In this document: positions 17,650 to 25,952 of the stretch, one piece after another | How positions within the stretch are numbered: the stretch's first letter is position 1 | Layout of the letters: each line of letters opens with the position of its first letter | Source: SURF-33 sp964598885 | Lineage (GTDB): Bacteria > Desulfobacterota > Desulfobacteria > Desulfobacterales > Desulfosalsimonadaceae | Direction of reading: 5' to 3' | Length of the DNA: 64,000 bases | NCBI GenBank assembly: GCA_964598885.1 | Contig: CAZRES010000003.1 | Location: 1 to 64,000 of the forward strand | The notes under the pieces: generated by a model | The model's input: the letters and a program-made list of their open reading frames with translations, nothing else | Database searches by the model: none | What the model was told of the DNA's origin: nothing | Program-made: the position numbers and the translations under genes

Positions 17650-19389
17650 TTAGTTCATCAGGCTTTCGGTTATGCCCGGGAAAATCATAAAGAACATAAT
17701 GTACGCCACCAGCAGCGTCAACATCAGGTTCAGGCTCTGCCCGCAGACATACAGGATGACGGGCTTGCCGCCTTTGAAATGTTTCGCCATCTCACGGAAG
17801 TTGGAAGTCAGACCGATGGAGGCAAACGCCAGAATAAAGAACCATTCCCGGCAAATGCGGGAAAAGCCGCGCAGAACACCGTGATCCAGCATGGCGGTTG
17901 CCTTTGCGCCCATGGATTCAAACATCAGGGAGAAAATGATCGAAGCCAGAATAAATCCAAGAACAAATTTGGGAAAGCGGTACCAGATCTCCATCTTGCT
18001 GACCTGCTGGCCGGGCGCGCAATCGACCCTGGCGCACCAGTACACGGCCACCCCAAAGGCAATCACGCCGATCATCACGTTCTGGATCATCTTGATGGTG
18101 GCGGCCACAAACATGCCGACTTCTCCCAGAAAGGCCCCGGCCGCCACCACCGCGCCGGTGGAGTCAATGGTGCCGCCGATCCAGGCACCGCCCAGAACCG
18201 GGTGCATGCCAACTGCCACAATGAAAGAGGGCAGGGCGATCATCATGATGGCGGTGAAGAGCATGGACATGCCCAGGGCGATGGTCAACTCTTCTTTTGT
18301 GGCCCGGCAGGCTGCGGCCGTGGCAATGGCCGCTGACACGCCGCATACACACATGTCCGATGAAATCGTGATGTTCAGGGTTTTGGATTCCATCTTCAAA
18401 ACGCGCTGTCCGAAAATGTAGGTCAACACCAGAACGGTGGGGGTGACCGCCCAGGCAACAAAAATTCCCGCCTGCCCGATGGCCAGGATCTTGCCGAACA
18501 GAATTTCAGCGCCCAGCAGCACAAGCCCGGTCTTGATAAAATATTCTGTCTGCGCTCCTTCCTGGACGAATCGGGGGGTTCCCACTGTATTGGCGATTAA
18601 CATGCCGCCGAGAATGGCCCAGATCAACGGCCCGAAACCCCAGCTTCGCAAAGTGGTCTGGGCGCCGATGACTTCAGCCACGATGGCCAGAAGGAAAACA
18701 AAGATAAATCCCTGCATAAATGACACCGGGTTCTTTCCCATCAGTTTGGCCCCGGGGGTGAAGAACAACATGAAAATGATCATGGCTCCTATCAGATAGG
18801 GTATCTTGTTGTAAGCCTTGACCTCTGCCCTGGATTCAGCGCTGCGTTCTCTGCTGCGGGCATCACGCCATTCCCTGATGGCGGCTTCCGCTTTTTTGTT
18901 TAGCTCGTCGTTTTGAAAGCCGGCCGCCGCCGCCGATGCCTGTAGGGATTTTGCTTTTTCCAGGGCCGCGCTTGTCCGTTCCTGGGCCCGGGCATATTCC
19001 GCGGCAGCACTTGCCCGAATTTCGGCTGCTGATGATTCGCTCAGGTACAGGGCCTTCAGCGGGTTGGAGGTCCATCTGGCAGGCCTGCCCAACCATTTGG
19101 CAATGATTTTGCCGTGAGACTCGGAGCTGGCGCGCAATCTGGTCTTGGCGTCGTTGGCCTGGTGCCATTCAATGGTGTGAAACGGCGCCCGGGCATCCTC
19201 TACTTTCAGAACCTCATTGGCCCTGGTCAGTCTTTCATCAAGATCCGCCGGCGGCCGGGGTAAAAACACGGCCAGTCCGACAGCCAGAATGATGAATCCC
19301 AGCCAGATCGCAAGCCAGTCCTCTTTCCTGAACAGCTCGGACCATTCCCATTTTCCGACATCTCGGACAATTTCTGCATTATTCTCCAC
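17650..19389 (-). CDS. YeiH/UPF0324-family putative sulfate exporter, long N-terminus
   Basis: A 579-residue transporter of the UPF0324 (YeiH, PF03601) family, whose members are about 330-450 residues and are annotated as putative sulfate or sulfonate exporters. The extra N-terminal part has one membrane segment (LAIWLGFIILAVGLAVFL), then about 140 residues of charged, Ala/Glu/Arg-rich helix, before the multi-span core with GFGPLIWAILGGMLIANT, SSDMCVCGVSAAIATAAA and GGTIDSTGAVVAAGAFLGE. Inside a sulfate reducer a sulfur-anion substrate is plausible but not shown. It starts with GTG, with AAGGAGG eight bases upstream, and leads a two-gene operon with a small membrane protein. Confidence 0.88.
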   Translation of the reverse strand: MENNAEIVRDVGKWEWSELFRKEDWLAIWLGFIILAVGLAVFLPRPPADLDERLTRANEVLKVEDARAPFHTIEWHQANDAKTRLRASSESHGKIIAKWLGRPARWTSNPLKALYLSESSAAEIRASAAAEYARAQERTSAALEKAKSLQASAAAAGFQNDELNKKAEAAIREWRDARSRERSAESRAEVKAYNKIPYLIGAMIIFMLFFTPGAKLMGKNPVSFMQGFIFVFLLAIVAEVIGAQTTLRSWGFGPLIWAILGGMLIANTVGTPRFVQEGAQTEYFIKTGLVLLGAEILFGKILAIGQAGIFVAWAVTPTVLVLTYIFGQRVLKMESKTLNITISSDMCVCGVSAAIATAAACRATKEELTIALGMSMLFTAIMMIALPSFIVAVGMHPVLGGAWIGGTIDSTGAVVAAGAFLGEVGMFVAATIKMIQNVMIGVIAFGVAVYWCARVDCAPGQQVSKMEIWYRFPKFVLGFILASIIFSLMFESMGAKATAMLDHGVLRGFSRICREWFFILAFASIGLTSNFREMAKHFKGGKPVILYVCGQSLNLMLTLLVAYIMFFMIFPGITESLMN

Positions 19390-20172
19390 CGTATTTCCCT
19401 CCTTAGTAAAAACGATTTAAAACCCAAGAAGTGACAGTTGATTTCTTTTCAATCGTTATTCAGGGCAATATAAATATCTTCAGACAGATGGTATTTAATT
19501 GTCATCCCAAGATATTGTCAATAACCGGTTGCACAGAACCGGCGAAAACACTACCCAGGAGGGATACAAAGAATACCGACCGATGGCCGGGCCCTTGTGG
19601 TCCTTAAAATCATTTACGACCTGTCATGGGGATCCGAAAGAGCGACCGGTTGAACTTATCAGGATTTACGAAGGTAAAGACGGATTCCACGACTGTGCCG
19701 CAGGACAGAAGCGTGTTTTTCCCGACTTGATATATCGCAGAAATCTTCTTTTATGTCAAGTTTTAACACGTGCGCACAGGGCGTTGTGACGGAATTAGAA
19801 GATGTTTATCTCATATACTATACAATTGTGATTGTCGCATACAGTGGTAAAAGTAATCCGTCATCAGAAATTGCCGACACCGGACTTATCTTTAAGAAAC
19901 CAGTTAAATCTGGAGCATCGCAGGCGGGCATTGGTTTTTAACCGGCGTACAGAATAAATTCCCTCTTGCGTCTATGAAAAGAACAGGCGATAGTCGTTAT
20001 AAGCCCGCTTCATGGTGAGGATGTCTCACGACGCCCTTGCCCCGGTATAATTCGGACCAGGAAAATTTGTTCAGGCCGAACGATATGGCAGCGCTGTCAC
20101 GAGAGAGCAGCTTATTTTTGATGCGGAATTTATGTTTTCCGGCAACCGGTTTTGTGATATATATACAAAAGT
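19390..20172. other. Long intergenic region without a supported gene
   Basis: About 780 bases between the divergent YeiH-type gene and the MTHFR gene. Short frames exist (for example 19499-19789), but they have no family resemblance or good start signal. An imperfect inverted repeat (ACTTGATATA near 19728 and TATGTCAAGT near 19754) could form a stem without a T-tract. Promoters for both flanking genes must be here; I cannot place them confidently. An undetected small RNA is possible. Confidence 0.45.
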
Positions 20173-21729
20173 ATGCTTCGAGTCTTTCAAAATGATCTGT
20201 CCGACCCGGGCCGTTTTCTGGTTACCCTTGAACTGGTCCCCGGCCGGGAATCCTCTGTTCGGGCCACTGAAACGGTGATGGGCATCGCCAAAGACGCCTT
20301 TTCCGACGGGCGTGTTTCCGCCGTGTCCATGACCGACAATCCCGGCGGCAACCCCAGTCTGAGTCCAGACGTTCTGGGTTCCCGGGTTTTTCAGATCGGT
20401 ATGGACGTCATCGTCCATTTTACCTGTCGGGACATGAACCGGGTCGGCATTGAAAGCCGCGCTCTTCAACTGGCTCTGATCGGGATGAAAAACATCCTGG
20501 CATTGAGCGGTGATTACAGTGGAAAGGGGTTTGGCGGGCAGGGAGCGCCGGTTTTCGACATCGGGTCGGTCCATCTGCAAATTCTGCTGGGTATGTTGAG
20601 CGATCGCATCCTCGCGGGAGGCGATCCGGATGGATTTTTCGCCGGCTGCGCGGTCTCGCCCTTTAAGCAGACCGAAGGAGAATGCTTTGCCCAGTACGCC
20701 AAGCTATGCCGGAAGGCAGAGGCCGGCGCCCGTTTCGTCATCACCCAGTTGGGCTACGACGCCCGGAAATTCCAGGAACTGATCCGCATCATGAACTTTT
20801 ACCGGCTCGAGCTTCCCGCTCTGGCCTCGATTTATGTTCTCACACCGGGTGCGGCCCGCATGATGCATAACGGTGGAGTTCCCGGAGCGGTTGTTACCCG
20901 GAAGCTTCTGGATCAGATCGAAGATGAATGGCAAAACAAGGCTTCCGGCAGAGAGGCCGCCGTCGAACGGGCCGCGCGGCTGGCCGCGGTGGTCAAGGGG
21001 CTGGGTTATAAAGGCATTCACATCGGGGGCATTCATAAACGCTTTGATACGGTCGGCCGCATTCTGGACCGCTTCGAAGCCATCTCGGAACAATGGCGGG
21101 ATTTTCTTCCGGAATTTGATTATCCTCAGGAAGGCGGTTTTTATGTTTTTGAGGAGTCGGACGAAAAACCGGATGCTTCTCCCCGCTTTGGTCAGCGGCC
21201 TGTGCGCCTGAGCTTTCTGGAAAACGCCCATTATCGATTGCACAAAATCATTCACGATCTCTTTTTTAATCCCGACCACCGCATTGCACCGCTGCTGGAA
21301 AAAACGGCCGTTGCGCTGGATACGCCGAAAAGAGAACACGCCCTTATGACGATTCTCGAGGACCCGCCCAAGAAATTTCTCCTCGGATGCCGGCGCTGCG
21401 GCGATTGCGGGATTCAGCATGTGGGATTTTTATGCCCGGAATCGGGCTGTCCCAAGCACACCCGCAACGGCGCCTGCGGGGGCAGCGAGAACGGGCGTTG
21501 CGAAGTTTTTCCGGACCGTCTCTGCATCTGGCAGCGGGCCTACAACCGCCTGTCATTCCACGGCAGAGCAGATACCATTGTTCACGATTGCGTCCCCCCG
21601 CGAATGTGGGAACTGGACCAGACTTCGGCCTGGCTCAATTTTCATCGCAAGCGGGATCACCAGTCGGCGTCCACGGAAATCGCGAACCGTTGCGCGGCGG
21701 GACGGTGTCGATTTGAAAAGAATGCTTGA
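20173..21729 (+). CDS. metF: Methylenetetrahydrofolate reductase with C-terminal Cys-rich domain
   Basis: A 518-residue two-domain protein. The N-terminal part (about 1-320) is the MetF TIM barrel: LVTLELVPGRE, VSMTDNPGGNPSLSP, HFTCRDMNR, NILALSGDY, and FVITQLGYD. The C-terminus (about 400-500) is the MTHFR C-terminal domain (PF12225), with GCRRCGDCG, FLCPESGCPKHTRNGACGG and CIWQRAYNRL. It interconverts methylene- and methyl-tetrahydrofolate. In anaerobes of this kind it feeds the Wood-Ljungdahl methyl branch or methionine synthesis. The Cys-rich domain may bind zinc or an Fe-S cluster that links to a redox partner. No ribosome binding site is obvious; an in-frame stop 18 bases upstream limits the start. 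The gene is alone on its strand. Confidence 0.9.
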   Translation: MLRVFQNDLSDPGRFLVTLELVPGRESSVRATETVMGIAKDAFSDGRVSAVSMTDNPGGNPSLSPDVLGSRVFQIGMDVIVHFTCRDMNRVGIESRALQLALIGMKNILALSGDYSGKGFGGQGAPVFDIGSVHLQILLGMLSDRILAGGDPDGFFAGCAVSPFKQTEGECFAQYAKLCRKAEAGARFVITQLGYDARKFQELIRIMNFYRLELPALASIYVLTPGAARMMHNGGVPGAVVTRKLLDQIEDEWQNKASGREAAVERAARLAAVVKGLGYKGIHIGGIHKRFDTVGRILDRFEAISEQWRDFLPEFDYPQEGGFYVFEESDEKPDASPRFGQRPVRLSFLENAHYRLHKIIHDLFFNPDHRIAPLLEKTAVALDTPKREHALMTILEDPPKKFLLGCRRCGDCGIQHVGFLCPESGCPKHTRNGACGGSENGRCEVFPDRLCIWQRAYNRLSFHGRADTIVHDCVPPRMWELDQTSAWLNFHRKRDHQSASTEIANRCAAGRCRFEKNA

Positions 21730-21778
21730 AGGGTCTCATAAAAGACTCAAAGAACTAAAGTTTACTTTCCGTACGGAT

Positions 21779-21827
21779 AAAAAATCCAGGCCTCATGGTC
21801 TGCTTCTTTTGTGGATATTATGAGGCC
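21779..21827 (-). terminator. Rho-independent terminator of the NiSOD-to-thiamine-binding operon
   Basis: On the minus strand, GGCCTCAT and ATGAGGCC form a perfect 8-base stem (21827-21820 with 21796-21789), followed after four bases by six T (21784-21779). The left arm overlaps the stop region of the thiamine-binding protein gene. It marks the end of the long minus-strand gene run. Confidence 0.8.
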
Positions 21828-22135
21828 GGCAACCGGGATAATTTCTTTCCCACCTTTTCCTCAACAGATCGGACATTCTTTGTCAGTTTGTTCATTTCTT
21901 TTTCTTCATCTTCTATCTTGATGGTGGTGATGACGTGGGAAGAACGGTTTTTGACCTGATCGTGACATTTTTTGATAAGGGGCATCAGCTCCTCCCATTC
22001 CCCTTCCATGCAGGTCCCGGCGGGGGTCAACTGATAAGGAATTTTTGAATCATCTATAATTTTGAGTACCTGTGCAATATCGCTGCTCAAGTGCGTATCA
22101 CCGCCTAACGGAAAAATGCTAAGTTCGATTAACAT
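21818..22135 (-). CDS. MTH1187-family thiamine-binding protein
   Basis: A 105-residue protein of the MTH1187/YkoF-like thiamine-binding family (PF01910), a ferredoxin-like fold that binds thiamine or a related pyrimidine in the cytoplasm. Visible family features are the first strand MLIELSIFPLG, then IIDDSKIPYQLTPAGTCMEG and HVITTIKIED. AAGGAGG seven bases before the ATG at 22135 sets the start; a longer frame upstream of it is not supported. It is the last gene of the minus-strand run, 28 bases after the SDR gene, and ends at a terminator. Its link to the stress genes upstream is unclear. Confidence 0.85.
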   Translation of the reverse strand: MLIELSIFPLGGDTHLSSDIAQVLKIIDDSKIPYQLTPAGTCMEGEWEELMPLIKKCHDQVKNRSSHVITTIKIEDEEKEMNKLTKNVRSVEEKVGKKLSRLPAS

Positions 22136-22163
22136 GGTTTGGCCTCCTTTTGTAAATCCGGTT

Positions 22164-22955
22164 TCATTTTTGCGAAGAATGCTGCCACCCCAACTGGAGG
22201 TAATCACTGAGCGTGCCATTGTGACCGCTCAGATGGTCCGCATCCGCAGATGCCAGAAAAACAGCGAGTTCTGCCGCTTCTTCGGGGTTTTTTAAAATAT
22301 TTTGTTTTTTGTATTCCACAAACTGGTCATGTATCGATTTTCCCAGAACCTCCGGTCCCAGAGATCGGATCCGATCCTGCATGCTGGTATTCATAACGCC
22401 GGGATCAATGGCATTTACCTGAATATTGAATTCCTTGAGTTCGGCAGATAAAGATCGGGTCAGTTGAATGATGCCGGCCTTGGCAACACTGTAGGCACAG
22501 AACTTCGGGAAAGCCATCTGTCCCAGTCCCGATGAAATATTGATAATTTTTCCTTGTTTTTGCCGGGCCATTATCGGGACCATTTCCCGGCTGCAGTAAA
22601 ACGCACCGTTTAGGTTTACGGCGATGGTCTTTTCCCAGGATGCGACATCCGCATCCTCTAAAAAACGCACCGGACCGATAATTCCCGCGTTGTTTACCAG
22701 CACGTCGATGCTCAGAAATCGCTCTTTTGTCTGCCGGATCATCTCGGCCACGCTTTGCGGTTGGGAGACATCTCCCTGGAAAACCAGGCATTCACCGCCA
22801 TTTTCGGTGATTCTGCGAGCGGCGGCTTCCAGTTCATCGAGCACCGGGCTCATGATCGTCACTTTAGCTCCTTGCCGGGACATGGCCCGGGCGACAGCAT
22901 ATCCCAGACCCCGACCGGCACCGGTAATGACGGCTGTCTTATCAGCAAGCTTCAT
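22164..22955 (-). CDS. SDR-family NAD(P)-dependent oxidoreductase
   Basis: A 263-residue classical short-chain dehydrogenase/reductase. Cofactor site TGAGRGLG is at about residues 12-19, NNAGI in the middle, catalytic Ser in INISSGLG, and YSVAK (YxxxK). The C-terminal substrate region PGVMNTSMQDRI is family-like; the last residues (LQLGWQHSSQK) are unusual. The substrate is unknown; relatives act on 3-oxoacyl, sugar or polyol groups. It lies between a zinc-ribbon gene and a thiamine-binding gene with 24-28 base spacers, so it is co-transcribed. Confidence 0.88.
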   Translation of the reverse strand: MKLADKTAVITGAGRGLGYAVARAMSRQGAKVTIMSPVLDELEAAARRITENGGECLVFQGDVSQPQSVAEMIRQTKERFLSIDVLVNNAGIIGPVRFLEDADVASWEKTIAVNLNGAFYCSREMVPIMARQKQGKIINISSGLGQMAFPKFCAYSVAKAGIIQLTRSLSAELKEFNIQVNAIDPGVMNTSMQDRIRSLGPEVLGKSIHDQFVEYKKQNILKNPEEAAELAVFLASADADHLSGHNGTLSDYLQLGWQHSSQK

Positions 22956-22979
22956 ACGGTCTCCTGGCTCCGGTTCAAC

Positions 22980-23195
22980 TCAGCGGGGGGATTTGTCCTC
23001 CGCAGATGCGTCAATGGAGCACTGATTGAAATCAATCGGTTTTCCGCATCCGGAACAGGTGTGCGGGCGATTGAATTCATCCGAGAAGATTTCTTTTTCT
23101 TTTCCGCATTCCGGACATTTACAAATAAAGGAACTCAAGTTCCGAAAGCTCTGAAATCCCGGGCAATGGGTCGGAGTACTCATTTCCTGCGGCAT
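22980..23195 (-). CDS. Small zinc-ribbon protein
   Basis: A 71-residue protein with two CxxC knuckles, CKCPECGKE and HTCSGCGKP, plus a further Cys (DFNQC), the pattern of a rubredoxin-like or zinc-ribbon fold. The first 18 residues are extra. The ligand set CxxC-x17-CxxC suits zinc; an iron centre of rubredoxin type is possible but the usual Cys-Pro-x-Cys-Gly pairs are only partly present. It sits 57 bases after the PfpI gene and 24 before the SDR gene in the same operon. The function is unknown; redox or regulatory roles are guesses. Confidence 0.7.
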   Translation of the reverse strand: MPQEMSTPTHCPGFQSFRNLSSFICKCPECGKEKEIFSDEFNRPHTCSGCGKPIDFNQCSIDASAEDKSPR

Positions 23196-23252
23196 ATTTA
23201 CCTCCTGTTGCTTTTTTTAGCGGTCTGTATACTTTTTTTGCAGGTCCGGTCT

Positions 23253-23765
23253 TTAGGATGATAGTTTTTCCAGCGCCGTTTGGATGAACGCCGGAAGATC
23301 ACCCGGATTGCGGCTGGATATCAGGTTTCCATCAACCACTACTTCCTGGTCGAGAAATTCAGCGCCGGCGTTTTTAATGTCCTGGATGACCGATGTCCAG
23401 CCGGTGATTTTTCGGCCTTTTAACACGTCCGCGCTGATCAGAATCTGCGGGGCATGGCAGATGGCAAAAACCGGTTTGCCGCTTTGGACAAATTTACGGG
23501 TGAAGTCCACTGCCGATTCATCTGCCCGGAGTTTGTCGGGGGAATATCCACCGGGGATCAGAAGAGCGTCGAAATCTTCCGGCGATATTTCATCGAAAGT
23601 CGTCTCTACCGTCACCGGCGTCTCTTTTTTTTTCCCCTTGACGGTTTGTCCGGCTTTTAATCCGATGTGTTGTAGTTTGTGGCCGGCATCCTGAAAAGCT
23701 TTGGCCGGTTCGGTGTATTCCGAATCTTCAAAAAGGTCTGCAATAATGACGGCTATTTTCTTCAT
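23253..23765 (-). CDS. DJ-1/PfpI family protein (YhbO-like)
   Basis: A 170-residue class I glutamine-amidotransferase-like protein of the DJ-1/PfpI/YhbO group. It starts KKIAVIIADLFEDSEYTEP, carries ALLIPGGYSPDKLR, and has the nucleophile Cys in AICHAPQIL (elbow GxCHxPQ-like). YhbO/PfpI members are linked to stress survival and removal of glycation or aldehyde damage. The mechanism is debated in the literature. Downstream of the CooS-like gene in the same direction, it supports a damage-control role for the operon. Confidence 0.9.
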   Translation of the reverse strand: MKKIAVIIADLFEDSEYTEPAKAFQDAGHKLQHIGLKAGQTVKGKKKETPVTVETTFDEISPEDFDALLIPGGYSPDKLRADESAVDFTRKFVQSGKPVFAICHAPQILISADVLKGRKITGWTSVIQDIKNAGAEFLDQEVVVDGNLISSRNPGDLPAFIQTALEKLSS

Positions 23766-23809
23766 TTTTTCCTCGCTTATGGTTTTGTTCTGATAAGATT
23801 TTCCTCCGG

Positions 23810-23853
23810 TTTCCGGGCGGAAGCAGTCATGCCCCCGTTCTTCCGCCCGGAAA
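23810..23853. repeat. Perfect 14-bp inverted repeat between cooS-like and pfpI-like genes
   Basis: Arms TTTCCGGGCGGAAG (23810-23823) and CTTCCGCCCGGAAA (23840-23853) are exact reverse complements with a 16-base loop. Neither strand has a T-tract next to it, so it is not a classic terminator. It could be an mRNA-processing or stabilising hairpin in the operon transcript, or an attenuating stem. Confidence 0.8.
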
Positions 23854-23909
23854 CAGCCCGAGGATCTTTTTGCCTTTTGAAGGATGCGTTTTTAGACCTT
23901 TCGGGCAAT

Positions 23910-25814
23910 TTATATTCCCAGTTTAACCCGTTTGGTTTCAATGTGTTCGAGCATCAGATTCACCGCTTTGACGGCATCGGTTTCCACGTTCAAAACCCCG
24001 CCGGTGATGCCGGGACAGTCCAGGGTCAGCAACTTCAAAAGATTTGGCGCGCCGGTTACCGGCGGAACCGGATTGACATAGGTGTAAAGCCCCAGCGCCA
24101 GAGCATATATGGCGTCGATGGTGGCTTTCTGTTCCATGTATTCAGGCGCCGCCGCCACCACCGGCAGATCGGGAATGGGCACTCCGCCCATGGCGTGGGA
24201 AAGCATGGCCAGCAGGTCGCCCACGCGACCGGTATCCGTACAGGTGCCGTAGCTGAGAACCGGGGGAATCCCGAGCTTTTCGCATACGGATTTTAATCCT
24301 GGTCCGGCCAGTTCCCGGGCCTCCAGGCTGCACAGTCCGCCGACCTGCAAGGCGCCGTTTCCGCAGCCCATGCCCAGCACCAGCACATCCCGTTGGATCA
24401 GTTCTTTGGCCACGGCAATGCTGTGAACATCCTGTCCGTAATCCCTCAATGTGGTACAGGAGACAAAACCCGCCACACCCCGAACGGCGCCGCTTTTGAT
24501 GACATCCAGCAACGGATCCAGGCTGCCGCCCAGCGCATCCAGGATGCTTTCCGAGGAAAATCCAACGATCGCCTCGCTCACGGGCAGTGAAGATACCGGT
24601 TTCACGGATGATTTGCGTTCCTTAAAATTATCAATGGCCATTTCCAGCAATTGAGCGGCCTGATCGGCCGCTTTGTCCGGTATATAATCCAGCCGGTCAG
24701 TCACCCCTTCAAACGCCACCAGATCACTGACCGGAACAAGCTTGAATTTATATTTTTCGGCATAAAGAGGATCAACGGGCAGGGAACAGTTCATGTCACA
24801 GGCGAACAGATCCACGCAGCCGCTGGCCAGAACCGCTTCCTGCATAATCCAGTTGCCGGTGAAACCGTAAAAGACGTTATCCATTTCCCATCGTTGGATC
24901 ATCTCCTGTCCGGTTTCGATATTGGCGATAACGCGCAGACCCTTTGCGCCCGTATTTTTAGCTTTTTCCTGCCATTCGGGATTCCGCGCCAGCTGGACCA
25001 TGGCAAATCCCAAGAAGGGCTCGTGTCCGTTGGGCAGGACATTTACGAAATCAGGATCCAGAACCCCCAGATCCACCCGCATGGGGTGGGGGCGGGGAAT
25101 ACCGAATAACATATCCTGGCAGTATTCATTGACGATCTGGCTCTGGTAGGCCATGGCTATGGCCATGCGCATTGCCTTGAGGGCCAGGCTGACATAATAC
25201 CCGTCCACATTGGTCAGACAGGAACTGGTCGCGCGCATCATCTCGCCGTAAATGCCGCCGGGATAAATGCCCAGCTTTTTCCAGGTGTTCTTTCGTTCTT
25301 CCGTGGCCAGTTTTTCCACAATCAGGCTGGGCTCGTCCGCTTTTCGATTAAAGTCCGTCTCGGCAAAATCGCACAGGCCCAGGGCCATGTTGTTGATCCC
25401 GTCACCGGCCTGTACTCCTAATCGTTGACAGAAAGCGGTCAGTTTTTCCGGTTCCCGTATCTGAAAGGGCGTTTTGCCTTCAACGGTGGCCCGGAGCGTT
25501 TTGATGGTCTGCTCGGTATGATATTGATAGGTGGCGGCGCCCATTACATTCCTCAAAACCATCATTCGCATGGCCATACCATCGCCGGTAATGCCGCAGA
25601 CTCCTCGTTTATCCTTTTCCACGTCCGCCCGGCAGGGACCGTTGGAACAGAAATCGCAGCGCACGCCGCCCATGCAGAAAGAACACCGCTTGTCAGGGTC
25701 ATTCCCCATTCCCTGCGCGGCGTACCGATCCCACACATTGCTCATGCCGTCTTGTTTCAGTCTCTGGTATACCGTTAAAACGGATTCATGGGCCGATATC
25801 CGATTGTTTTCCAT
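23910..25814 (-). CDS. CooS-family protein with Cys-to-Glu change at the active-site cluster
   Basis: A 634-residue member of the Ni-CO dehydrogenase (CooS) family. The D-cluster motif is Cys44-x2-Cys47; the B-cluster is Cys53, Cys56, Cys61, Cys73. Of the C-cluster ligands, His264 (NGHEP), Cys343 (MNC), Cys453 (FVSC), Cys484 (GMGC), Cys525 (YGTC) and Lys563 (MEQK) are present. The ligand equal to Cys295 of Carboxydothermus CODH-II is Glu300 (ANIETGQE), and the preceding Cys is Ile. The same Cys loss marks CooS-V of Carboxydothermus, which holds an Fe-S-O hybrid cluster, does not turn over CO, and slowly reduces hydroxylamine. Hybrid-cluster proteins use a Glu here. CO oxidation is therefore doubtful. 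AAAGGAGG before the ATG at 25814 sets the start. Confidence 0.9.
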   Translation of the reverse strand: MENNRISAHESVLTVYQRLKQDGMSNVWDRYAAQGMGNDPDKRCSFCMGGVRCDFCSNGPCRADVEKDKRGVCGITGDGMAMRMMVLRNVMGAATYQYHTEQTIKTLRATVEGKTPFQIREPEKLTAFCQRLGVQAGDGINNMALGLCDFAETDFNRKADEPSLIVEKLATEERKNTWKKLGIYPGGIYGEMMRATSSCLTNVDGYYVSLALKAMRMAIAMAYQSQIVNEYCQDMLFGIPRPHPMRVDLGVLDPDFVNVLPNGHEPFLGFAMVQLARNPEWQEKAKNTGAKGLRVIANIETGQEMIQRWEMDNVFYGFTGNWIMQEAVLASGCVDLFACDMNCSLPVDPLYAEKYKFKLVPVSDLVAFEGVTDRLDYIPDKAADQAAQLLEMAIDNFKERKSSVKPVSSLPVSEAIVGFSSESILDALGGSLDPLLDVIKSGAVRGVAGFVSCTTLRDYGQDVHSIAVAKELIQRDVLVLGMGCGNGALQVGGLCSLEARELAGPGLKSVCEKLGIPPVLSYGTCTDTGRVGDLLAMLSHAMGGVPIPDLPVVAAAPEYMEQKATIDAIYALALGLYTYVNPVPPVTGAPNLLKLLTLDCPGITGGVLNVETDAVKAVNLMLEHIETKRVKLGI

Positions 25815-25952
25815 ATTCTGTCCTCCTTTTAAAAATCTGTTGTTTAATCCAACAACATACAAAGCAAATAGTTAATACCTGAAAGAATGTATTTGGACTT
25901 CCGTCAGCACTTACTTGGAAAAATTTATGCCCGGTTACTTTTCCGGTCCGTC

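Noticed and set aside
19499..19789. A 96-codon frame in the long intergenic region
   Set aside because: No start signal, composition unlike the neighbours, no recognisable domain.
20704..21420. Long antisense frame inside the MTHFR gene
   Set aside because: It is a mirror of high-GC coding sequence; the plus-strand protein is clearly the real one. Similar long antisense frames in acyl-CoA dehydrogenase, IcmF and CocE genes were rejected for the same reason.
23910..25814. Functional CO dehydrogenase as the straightforward call
   Set aside because: The missing nickel-site Cys makes CO oxidation unlikely, and no CooF, CooC or acetyl-CoA synthase gene is adjacent.
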